A stretch of DNA of 64,000 nucleotides from Nocardioides sp. (GTDB lineage Bacteria > Actinomycetota > Actinomycetes > Propionibacteriales > Nocardioidaceae), in contig JAOPXU010000412.1 in assembly GCA_025964985.1 (NCBI GenBank), positions 18,615 to 82,614 of the forward strand, given 5' to 3'. The stretch's first letter is position 1. Each line of letters starts with the position of its first letter. Positions 34,244 through 42,571 of the stretch are shown here, one piece after another. The notes below the pieces were generated by a model that saw only the letters and a list, made by a program, of their open reading frames with translations, did no database searches and had not been told where the DNA came from. The position numbers and the translations under genes are program-made.

Positions 34244-36765
34244 TGCTGCGGGTGACGCTGCGCGGGCTCCAGGGACACGTCCTGCGCCTGCTGCTGACCG
34301 CGGCCGCGGTGATGCTGGGCGTCTCGTTCGTCACCGGCACGTTCGTGCTCCGCGACAGCATCGACGGCGCGCTGCACGGTCTCATCGCCGGTGCCTCGGC
34401 CGGCCAGGACGTCTCGGTCCGCGGTGTCGAGGTCGAGACCGACGACGTCTCGGACGGCCTGCGGCCCGGCGTACCGCTGGGCCTGGTCGAGACGGTCGCT
34501 GCGGTGGACGGCGTCGCCCGGGTCTCACCCGACCTCGCCGGGACGGGAGTCATCGCCGGCAGCGACGGCCGACCGGTCCGCAACAGCGGCGCGCCCGGCC
34601 TCGCCTTCGCCTTCGCCGTCGACGACCCGGCCTTCACCCTGGTCGACGGGCGTGGCCCCGGAGCCCCCGACGAGGTGGCGGTCGAGAGCGCCACGCTCGC
34701 CAAGAGCGGCCTCGCCGTCGGTGACACCACGCGCGCAGTCATCGGAGGCCGCACCGGGTCGGTGACCATCACCGGCGAGGTGTCCTTCGGGACCCTGTTC
34801 GGCGCCACCGCCGTGCTGGTCGACGACGACACCGCGCGTGAGCTCTTCGCCCCGGACGGCACCGTCACGTCGCTGACGGTCACCGCGAAGGACGGCGTCG
34901 ACCAGCAGCAGCTGCAGGTGGCCGTGTCGGCGGTGCTCCCGGCGTCGGCCGAGGCGGTCACCGGCGAGGCGGTGCAGGCTGAGAGCGAGGACGCGGTCCA
35001 GGAAGGCCTGGGCTTCTTCACGACCTTCCTGCTCGTCTTCGCGGCCGTCGCCCTGTTCGTCGGCGGCTTCATCATCATCAACACCTTCGCCATGCTGGTG
35101 GGCCAACGCGCCCGCGAGCTGGCGCTGCTGCGCGCCCTCGGCGCTTCGCGCGGTCAGGTGCTGCGCGCAGTCCTGGGCGAGGCGGTCATCGTCGGGATCG
35201 TCGGATCCCTGCTCGGGATGGGCCTGGGTGTCCTGGTCGCCTGGGGCGCACTGGCTGGGATACGGGGACTGCTCGACGTCGACCTCGGCAACGACCTGCC
35301 CGTGTCTGCCTCCACGTTGGGGATCAGCATGCTCGTCGGTGTCGCGGTGACGGTGGTCGCGGCGGTGCTTCCCGCCAGGCGTGCTGCGCGCACGGCGCCG
35401 GTGGCCGCGATGCGGGGCGACCAGCCCGGGCGAGCCGGCAGCGTGCGACGCCGTGGCCTCATCGGCGCGGCGATGCTGGTGTGCGGCGCGGTCGGTCTGC
35501 TCCTGACCGTGACCCGTGACGAGGTCGCGTGGGCCGGCGCCGGCGGTGCGGCGTTCGTCGCGACCTTGGGCGTGCTCGTCATCGCTCCCTGGGCAGCCAC
35601 CCCGGTCGTGCGCGCGGTGTGCGCGCCGTTCGTCGCGGCCGTGGGCGTCGTGGGTCGCTTGGCGCGACAGAACACCCTGCGGGTGCCGCGGCGCACGGCG
35701 GCCACGGCCAGCGCCCTGATGGTCGGGCTCGCCCTGGTCGCCGGCATCTCGGTGCTCGCAGACAGCGTCCGAGCCAGCGTGACCGAAGGTGTGTCCGAGG
35801 AGCTCACCGCCGACTTCGCGCTCAGCGGGGGACTCTCCCCGGTACCCGCCACCCTCGCCCCGATCGTGCGAGACCTGGACGGGGTCGACGCGGTGGCGGC
35901 GATCAGCCAGGTCCCGATCCGCATCGACGGCTTCTCGAGCGCCGCCACCGCTGCGACAGCGGCTGACGTCGCCGACACCTTTGACGTCGACATGGCCGCG
36001 GGCGCCCTCGCCGACCTCGCGGGCAACGGCGTGATGGTCGACGAGAGCACAGCTGCGGAACAGGGCTGGTCCGTCGGAGACGAGGTGAGCGCCACCCTCG
36101 GCGTCCTGACCGGCGAGGAGCTCGTCATCACGGGCATCTACGAGGACAACCAGGGCTTCAGCCTCCACGTGCTCGTGGACCGCGCCCTCTACGAGCAGGC
36201 GGTGCCCGCCGCCCAGCGCAGCGACCAACAGGTCTTCGTGCGCGCCGAGACCTCTGCGGACCTGGCGGCGCTGCGCACCGCCCTCGAGACGGCCGTGGCC
36301 CCCTACCTCGTCGTCGAGGTCCAGAACGCCGAGCAGTTCGCGGACGCACAAGGCAGCTCGATCGACCTGGTGGTCAACCTCCTCTACGTGCTGCTCCTGT
36401 TCAGCGTCGTCATCGCCGTGCTCGGCATCATCAACACCCTCGCCCTCTCGGTCCTCGAACGCACCCGAGAGATCGGGCTCCTGCGAGCAGTCGGCCTGGG
36501 ACGACGTCAGCTGGGCGCGATGATCACGATCGAAGCCGTCGCCACAGCCGTCTTCGGCGCGGTGCTCGGCACCGTGCTGGGCGTCGGCCTCGGGGTCGCG
36601 CTGCGCTACGGCCTGCGCGCTGAGGGGCTCACCGACCTGGGCATCCCCTGGAGCCTGATCGTCATGATGCTGGGCGCCTCGGTCCTCGTCGGGATCATCG
36701 CCGCCGTCGCCCCGGCCGTACGGGCGTCGCGCCTGCACGTGCTGCAGGCGATCACCCGGGCCTGA
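34243..36765 (+). CDS. FtsX-like ABC permease
   Basis: Two FtsX domains: FVGGFIIINTFAMLVGQRARELALLRALGASRGQ and VLGIINTLALSVLERTREIGLLRAVGLGRRQ. Confidence 0.93.
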   Translation: MLRVTLRGLQGHVLRLLLTAAAVMLGVSFVTGTFVLRDSIDGALHGLIAGASAGQDVSVRGVEVETDDVSDGLRPGVPLGLVETVAAVDGVARVSPDLAGTGVIAGSDGRPVRNSGAPGLAFAFAVDDPAFTLVDGRGPGAPDEVAVESATLAKSGLAVGDTTRAVIGGRTGSVTITGEVSFGTLFGATAVLVDDDTARELFAPDGTVTSLTVTAKDGVDQQQLQVAVSAVLPASAEAVTGEAVQAESEDAVQEGLGFFTTFLLVFAAVALFVGGFIIINTFAMLVGQRARELALLRALGASRGQVLRAVLGEAVIVGIVGSLLGMGLGVLVAWGALAGIRGLLDVDLGNDLPVSASTLGISMLVGVAVTVVAAVLPARRAARTAPVAAMRGDQPGRAGSVRRRGLIGAAMLVCGAVGLLLTVTRDEVAWAGAGGAAFVATLGVLVIAPWAATPVVRAVCAPFVAAVGVVGRLARQNTLRVPRRTAATASALMVGLALVAGISVLADSVRASVTEGVSEELTADFALSGGLSPVPATLAPIVRDLDGVDAVAAISQVPIRIDGFSSAATAATAADVADTFDVDMAAGALADLAGNGVMVDESTAAEQGWSVGDEVSATLGVLTGEELVITGIYEDNQGFSLHVLVDRALYEQAVPAAQRSDQQVFVRAETSADLAALRTALETAVAPYLVVEVQNAEQFADAQGSSIDLVVNLLYVLLLFSVVIAVLGIINTLALSVLERTREIGLLRAVGLGRRQLGAMITIEAVATAVFGAVLGTVLGVGLGVALRYGLRAEGLTDLGIPWSLIVMMLGASVLVGIIAAVAPAVRASRLHVLQAITRA

Positions 36766-36801
36766 GCCCGCGCCGACGCCAGCCGGACACCGGCGGGGCG
36801 A

Positions 36802-39618
36802 CTACGACGAGGGGCGCGGCTCCGGCACGGGTACCTGACCCGCTGCTCTCGACTCCGTCGGGGCGCCCCGGAGTCGGAGCGAGAGACCCTTGTCGACGGC
36901 CACGACCAGGGAGACCACAGCGGTGACGCCCGCGATCTTCAACCACGCAGTGGCCTCGAGCGGCGCGGTGCCGAAGACGTCGTTCATCACGGGTAGGTAG
37001 GTGAATGCCGCCTGGAGGAGGACCTGGAGGAGCACGCCTCCCACGACCCATCGGTTGGTGAGCAACCCGAGGCGCCAGGAGGCGCGCGTCAGGGAGCGAC
37101 AGCTGAGGAGGTAGGCGATCTCGACGGCGACGAAGACGTTGACCGCAGCGGTCCGCGCCTCCGCGAGGCCCGCGCCCCGGCCCTGCTCGGAGACGAACAC
37201 CCACCACGACGCTGCCACGAGCAGGCCCGCGACCAGTGCTGTGCGCCAGACCAGGGCGCGGGTGAGCAGCGGGAGGTCGGGGGCTCGCGGCGGTCGCTGC
37301 ATGATCCCGGGCTCGTGCTGCTCGAAGGCCAGCGTCAGCCCGAGGACCACCGCGGTGGTCATGTTGATCCACAGGATCTGGGTCGGCAGGATCGGCAGCG
37401 CACCACCGAACAGGATCGCGACGAGGATGACGAGCCCCTCGCCCATGTTGGTGGGCAGCGTCCAGACGATGAACTTGGTCAGGTTGTCGAAGACGCCACG
37501 ACCTTCCTCGACCGCGGCCTCGATGGTCGCGAAGTCGTCGTCGGCCAGCACCATGTCGGAGGCGTCCTTCGCGACCTCCGTCCCACCGCGACCCATGGAG
37601 ATCCCGATGTCGGCTCGACGCAGCGCGGGAGCGTCGTTGACGCCGTCCCCGGTCATGGCCACGACGTGACCACGCTTCTGCAGCTCCTCGACCAGGCGCA
37701 GCTTCTCCTCCGGCGACACCCGGGCGAAGACCCGTGAGCCGGAGACCGCTGCGGTGTACTCCGCGCCGCTCATGGCGGCGAGCTCGGCCCCGGTGACGAC
37801 GACCCGCTCCTCGACGGGGCGGTCCTCGACACCGACCTCGGCAGCGACGGCGGCCGCGGTCGCTGCGTGGTCGCCGGTGATCATCTTGACCTCGATGCCG
37901 GCGGCGTGGCAGGCGGCCACGGCCGCGGTCGCCGCGGGCCGGGGCGGGTCGATCATGGCTTGCAGCCCGGTCAGCACCAGCCCTCCGCCCAGGTCTGCTG
38001 CAGTCGTCGCATCGGACGCCGCCCGGAGGTCGACCGCGGTCGCGAGCACCCGCATGCCGCGACCTGCCAGCACCTCGGCAGCGGACTCGACCGCGCGGAC
38101 ATCGAGCGGTCCGGTGGTCCCGTCGCTGCGCAGCCAGCCGTGGCACAGCCCGGCCACCTGTTCCACAGCGCCCTTGACGAGCAGGATGCGGCGCTCGCTG
38201 TCGTGCTCGCTGTCGTGCTCGCTGTCGGTGTCGCGGTGCAGGGTGGCCATGTAGCGGGTCCGCGAGTCGAACGGCACCGTGGCCACCCGGCTGTGTCCGA
38301 GCTCGCCGGCGTCGTGCACGCCGGTCTTGAGTGCGACGACCTTCATCGCCGCCTCGGTCGGGTCACCCGCGATCTGCCACTCCTCGTCGATGAGGCTGAC
38401 CGCAGCGTCGTTGCACGCGGTCCCGGCGACCAGGCACCACCGCAGCGCAGCGAGGGTGGCCACGTCGACCTCGGTGCCGTCGTGGGTCACGTCGCCGTCG
38501 GGTGAGTAGCCGGCGCCGCTGACGTCGTAGGAGCCGTCGGGGGTCCAGATGGCGCGCACCGTCATCTGGTTGGTGGTCAAGGTGCCGGTCTTGTCGGTGC
38601 AGATGACGGTGGTCCCGCCGAGGGTCTCGACCGCCGGCAGCAAGCGTACGACCGCGTTGCGCGAGACCAGGCGCTTGACCCCGATGGCCAAGGTGATCGT
38701 GACCGCCGCGGGGAGTCCCTCCGGGATGGCGCCCACCGCGAGAGCGACCGCGGCCGTGAACATCGTCGGTGCGTCCTCGCCGCGGGCGGTCCCGATCGCG
38801 AACGCGACCGCGGCCAGCGCGACGATCACCATCGTCAGGACGGCGCTGAAGTGCGCCAGCTTGCGGGTCAAGGGCGTGGCGAGCACCGTGGCCCCGCTGA
38901 CCAGGCGGTGTATCGCGCCGAGCTCGGTGTCGCTGCCCGTGGCGACGACCACGGCGCGGGCCGAACCGGACCGCAGGAAGCTGCCCGCGTAGAGCATGTT
39001 GCTGCGGTCCGCCACCCGGGTCGCTGCGGCGAGGACCGCATCCAGCTTGTCCACCGGCACCGACTCCCCGGTCAGGGCGGACTCGTCGACGAGCACCTGG
39101 GTGGCGTCGAGGACGCGCAGGTCAGCCGGCACCTTCTCGCCGGCCTCGAGGAGGACCAGATCGCCGGTGACGAGGTCCTCGGAGGTGACGGTGCGGACGC
39201 TCCCGTCGCGAAGGACGCGGGTCTCGGTGTGGGCCAGGGAGCGGAGGTGGTCGAGTGCCTCGAGGGCCTTCGACTCCTGCACGAAACCGACCAGCGCGTT
39301 GACCAGCACCACGCCGAGGATGACGCCGGCGTCGACGTACTCGCCGAGCACGGCGGTCGTGGCCGCTGCGGCCAGCAACACGTAGATCAGGGGGCTGTGG
39401 ACCTGGCGCAGCATCCGCAGGACGAGCGGGTCGCGGCGAGGCGCTGCGAGTGCGTTGGGTCCGAGCCGCGACAGCCGGTCGTGTGCCTCGTGCTGGTCGA
39501 GGCCGCGCTCAGCGTCGGTCCCCAGCCGGTGCAGCACCTCGGCGGAGGCGGCGGTGTACGGCGCTGGCGGCGCAGAGGGGGCCTGGGCCGTTCGTCCGTC
39601 ACGGGACACGACATCCAT
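36802..39618 (-). CDS. P-type (P2-like) cation-transporting ATPase
   Basis: VICTDKTGTLTTNQMTVRAIW; ALTGESVPVDK; MTGDGVNDAPALRRADIGISMG. Start assigned at MDVVSRDGRTAQ. Confidence 0.92.
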   Translation of the reverse strand: MDVVSRDGRTAQAPSAPPAPYTAASAEVLHRLGTDAERGLDQHEAHDRLSRLGPNALAAPRRDPLVLRMLRQVHSPLIYVLLAAAATTAVLGEYVDAGVILGVVLVNALVGFVQESKALEALDHLRSLAHTETRVLRDGSVRTVTSEDLVTGDLVLLEAGEKVPADLRVLDATQVLVDESALTGESVPVDKLDAVLAAATRVADRSNMLYAGSFLRSGSARAVVVATGSDTELGAIHRLVSGATVLATPLTRKLAHFSAVLTMVIVALAAVAFAIGTARGEDAPTMFTAAVALAVGAIPEGLPAAVTITLAIGVKRLVSRNAVVRLLPAVETLGGTTVICTDKTGTLTTNQMTVRAIWTPDGSYDVSGAGYSPDGDVTHDGTEVDVATLAALRWCLVAGTACNDAAVSLIDEEWQIAGDPTEAAMKVVALKTGVHDAGELGHSRVATVPFDSRTRYMATLHRDTDSEHDSEHDSERRILLVKGAVEQVAGLCHGWLRSDGTTGPLDVRAVESAAEVLAGRGMRVLATAVDLRAASDATTAADLGGGLVLTGLQAMIDPPRPAATAAVAACHAAGIEVKMITGDHAATAAAVAAEVGVEDRPVEERVVVTGAELAAMSGAEYTAAVSGSRVFARVSPEEKLRLVEELQKRGHVVAMTGDGVNDAPALRRADIGISMGRGGTEVAKDASDMVLADDDFATIEAAVEEGRGVFDNLTKFIVWTLPTNMGEGLVILVAILFGGALPILPTQILWINMTTAVVLGLTLAFEQHEPGIMQRPPRAPDLPLLTRALVWRTALVAGLLVAASWWVFVSEQGRGAGLAEARTAAVNVFVAVEIAYLLSCRSLTRASWRLGLLTNRWVVGGVLLQVLLQAAFTYLPVMNDVFGTAPLEATAWLKIAGVTAVVSLVVAVDKGLSLRLRGAPTESRAAGQVPVPEPRPSS
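38193..38228 (+). repeat. Three 12-bp tandem repeats inside P-type ATPase
   Basis: GCTCGCTGTCGT x2 then GCTCGCTGTCGG; encodes DSEHDSEHDSE on the minus strand. Confidence 0.9.
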
Positions 39619-39675
39619 GCCCCCAGCCTGGTCGGGGCCGGGACCCACGCGCAGCGGCGGACGACCCGGACCGCA

Positions 39676-39689
39676 GGGCCGAACGTCCC
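39676..39689. promoter_or_regulatory. Putative DevR/DosR-type box between P-type ATPase and sensor kinase
   Basis: GGGCCGAACGTCCC. Confidence 0.63.
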
Positions 39690-39797
39690 TGTCGGACCTG
39701 GGTGTCGACCCGCCTGGGAACCTCCTCCGCGAGATCGCGGCTACTGTGAGAGACCTCCCGCACCTCGACGGTCTCGAGGGCACCACGCGCCACGAAC

Positions 39798-41465
39798 GTG
39801 AGGGAGATGAGGACGATGCCCACTCTGCGGGCCACCAGCTCTTCCACCCAACCGCAGCTGCGCCGACTGTTGGAGGCCAACCGCAGAGCCGTCGAGCACC
39901 TCGACCTCCGGCTCGCGCTGCGTCAGATCATCGAGGCCGCGGTCGACCTCGTGGGCTGTGCCTACGGCGCGATCGGCGTGCTGGGCCCTCACGGCAGGCT
40001 GGAGGAGTTCATCCACACCGGGATGGACGCCGACACCGTGGCGCGCATCGGCCCCACACCGGAAGGTCGCGGCCTGCTCGGCGCGCTGATCGAGGACCCG
40101 CAGCCGGTGCGGCTCGAGGTGATCGCCAGCGACGACCGCTCGGTCGGGGTGCCGCCGGGTCATCCACCGATCACGAGCTTCCTCGGGGTGCCGCTGGAGG
40201 TGCGCGGCGAGGTCTACGGCCACCTCTACCTCGCTGACCCTCGACCCGGCGCGTTCAGCGCCGAGGACCAGGTGCTCGTCGAGGCACTGGCGACGACCGC
40301 AGGTGTCGCGATCGCCCATGCCCGCCTCTTCGAGGAGAGCAAGCGACGCGAGCAGTGGACGGCGGCCACGACCGAGATCACCCACGAGCTGTTGACCAAC
40401 GAGCACGTCGACACGCTGCAGCTCGTGGCGCAGCGCGTCCTCGGCCTGGCCAGCGCCGACCTGGTGGCCGTCGTGCTGACGCACGGCGAGAGCGAGCCGT
40501 ACGACGGGCTCCACGTCGACCGAGCGGCAGGCGTCCACGCGGAGGACGTGGTCGGCCGACCGCTCGAGGCAGGCGACAACATCATCCGCCGCTGCCTGCG
40601 GACCCGGCGACCGCAGCTCATCGAGGCGTGGACCGAGAGCGCCGGGACCCGCCTGCTACCCCGCGACGCGCTGGGCCCGGCCATGGCGGTCCCGCTGCCC
40701 GCGGGCGTCGGGGTGCGCGGGAGCCTCTTCGTGCTGCGCGACGTGGCCGCGGCGCAGTTCACCGAGTTCGACCTCGACGTGGCGGCGTCGCTCGCCGGTC
40801 ACGCCGCCTTGGCCCTGGACCGATCCGATGCTCGAGCAGCGCAGGCGCACCTGCGCACGCTGGAGGACCGTGACCGGATCGCGCGCGACCTGCACGACCA
40901 CGTCGTCCAGCGGCTCTTCGCCGCCGGCCTGAACATCCAGAGCGTGTGCGGCGCGCTCGGTGCCGGTCCGGCCTCGGATCGGTTGAGCGCCCAGGTCGAC
41001 GAGATCGACGCGACCATCCGTCAGATCCGCACCACCATCTTCGCCCTCAACGTGGACAAGGGTGCGACCGCGAGCCTGAGGGCCCAGATCCTGTCGGTGA
41101 TCGCGGTGACGGCCGTGGTGCTGCCGGCGCCACCGGAGGTGACGTTCCGAGGGCCCCTGGACCTGTTGGTCCCCCCGTCGATGTTCGCCGACGTCAGCGC
41201 CGTCGTGCGCGAGGCACTGACCAACGTCGGCCGACACGCGCAGGCATCGAGGGTCGAGATGGTCGTGAGCGCGACCCCGACCGAGCTGCGGATCGAGGTG
41301 CTCGACGACGGCCGAGGCGTCGCGGAGGACGTCAGCCTGAGCGGCCTCGACAATCTGCGCCGACGCGCCATCGCCTTGAGCGGGTCCTTCGAGCTGACCA
41401 AGCGGGCCGGGCCTGGCACCCGGCTGACGTGGTCGGTCCCCTTGAGCGAAGAGCCCCGCCGCTGA
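39798..41465 (+). CDS. devS: DosS/DosT-like GAF-GAF histidine kinase (HisKA_3/HATPase)
   Basis: GAF1 GHPPITSFLGVPLEVRGEVYGHLYLAD; HisKA_3 EDRDRIARDLHDHVVQRLFAAGLNIQ; HATPase VREALTNVGRHAQAS...DDGRG. Confidence 0.9.
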   Translation: MREMRTMPTLRATSSSTQPQLRRLLEANRRAVEHLDLRLALRQIIEAAVDLVGCAYGAIGVLGPHGRLEEFIHTGMDADTVARIGPTPEGRGLLGALIEDPQPVRLEVIASDDRSVGVPPGHPPITSFLGVPLEVRGEVYGHLYLADPRPGAFSAEDQVLVEALATTAGVAIAHARLFEESKRREQWTAATTEITHELLTNEHVDTLQLVAQRVLGLASADLVAVVLTHGESEPYDGLHVDRAAGVHAEDVVGRPLEAGDNIIRRCLRTRRPQLIEAWTESAGTRLLPRDALGPAMAVPLPAGVGVRGSLFVLRDVAAAQFTEFDLDVAASLAGHAALALDRSDARAAQAHLRTLEDRDRIARDLHDHVVQRLFAAGLNIQSVCGALGAGPASDRLSAQVDEIDATIRQIRTTIFALNVDKGATASLRAQILSVIAVTAVVLPAPPEVTFRGPLDLLVPPSMFADVSAVVREALTNVGRHAQASRVEMVVSATPTELRIEVLDDGRGVAEDVSLSGLDNLRRRAIALSGSFELTKRAGPGTRLTWSVPLSEEPRR

Positions 41466-41477
41466 GGCACGCAGGTC

Positions 41478-42401
41478 TCACGACGTCGGAGCAGGGCCGC
41501 CGTGCACGACGACGACGTCGCACTCGGCGCGTTCGAGGACGGAGGCCACGGAGCCGAACAGGAAGTCGTCGACGAGGTTCTGCGGATGACGGCCCAGGAC
41601 GAGCAGGTCCGCGCCCTGGGAGGCTCTGACGAGCTGGTGCACCCGGGTGCCGCGGACGAGCTCGAGCTGGTCCTGGACGTCCGGGAACTTCTCTCGCATG
41701 CCGACCGCGGCCTGGGAGAGCCATGAGCGCTCGCCCTCGAGCCCGCGATCGTCGTCGGTGACGACGTGCTCGTCGTCGCCGAGGTGGGTCGGGTCCCACA
41801 CGACCCGGAGGACCGTGAGTGGGAGCGAGCGGCACGACGCCAACCGGTAGCCGAGCTCGACCGCCGTGCGGGACTCCTCGCGGTCGTCGACGGCCACCAC
41901 GACGCCGCTGCGAGGGGCAGTGCCTGCGGGGAGCCGCACGACCACCACAGGACACGCGGCGTGCTTGGCCACGGTCGCGCTGACGGATCCGAGCAGCACC
42001 GAAGCCACCGGACCGCGACCACGTGATCCGACGACCAACATCGCCGCGTCCTCAGCCAGGTCGAGAAGCATCCGACGAGCGTCGAGCGAGGTGTTGAGCC
42101 GGGTGTGGACCGCGAGGTCCGGGTGCTCGTCGAGGACCTGCTGACGTGCGGCGTCGAGCAGCTCGTGGCCGGCCGCCTCGACCAGCTCGAGCAGTCCGCT
42201 GACGTCGATGCCCGGCTGGCCCATCCACAGGGTGTCGCCGCCCATCGTCAGGTGCGAGGCGTGGGCGATCGTCAGGGGGCGGTGCTCGATGACGGCCTGC
42301 TCCACGGCCCAGCCCAGCGCCTGCTCACCGCCGGGTGAGCCGTCGATGGCGACGACGATCGTGCCCGAGGGCCCGGCGGCGGGGGTCGTGGGAGAGGTCA
42401 T
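41478..42401 (-). CDS. Universal stress protein, two USP domains
   Basis: IVVAIDGSPGGEQALGWAVEQAV; LVVGSRGRGPVASVLLGSVSATVAKHAACPVVVVR; second domain LVLGRHPQNLVDDFLFGSVASVLERAECDVVVVH. Confidence 0.93.
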   Translation of the reverse strand: MTSPTTPAAGPSGTIVVAIDGSPGGEQALGWAVEQAVIEHRPLTIAHASHLTMGGDTLWMGQPGIDVSGLLELVEAAGHELLDAARQQVLDEHPDLAVHTRLNTSLDARRMLLDLAEDAAMLVVGSRGRGPVASVLLGSVSATVAKHAACPVVVVRLPAGTAPRSGVVVAVDDREESRTAVELGYRLASCRSLPLTVLRVVWDPTHLGDDEHVVTDDDRGLEGERSWLSQAAVGMREKFPDVQDQLELVRGTRVHQLVRASQGADLLVLGRHPQNLVDDFLFGSVASVLERAECDVVVVHGGPAPTS

Positions 42402-42460
42402 GGGTCCTACGGTGCTGGCTCCCCGGTGTCCTGCGACACGGTCAGGTGTCCTGAATGCCC

Positions 42461-42474
42461 GGGCCCTTCGGCCC
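42461..42474. promoter_or_regulatory. Putative DevR/DosR-type box between USP and phosphoketolase (1 of 2)
   Basis: GGGCCCTTCGGCCC. Confidence 0.55.
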
Positions 42475-42500
42475 CAGCGGCGCGTGGTTGCGCCTCGGGC

Positions 42501-42514
42501 GGGCCGTTGGTCCT
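42501..42514. promoter_or_regulatory. Putative DevR/DosR-type box between USP and phosphoketolase (2 of 2)
   Basis: GGGCCGTTGGTCCT. Confidence 0.6.
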
Positions 42515-42571
42515 CTGGTCGGCGGACCTCTGCCCGTTCTGGCAGGCGACGGGGCGCAGGACGATGGGTTG

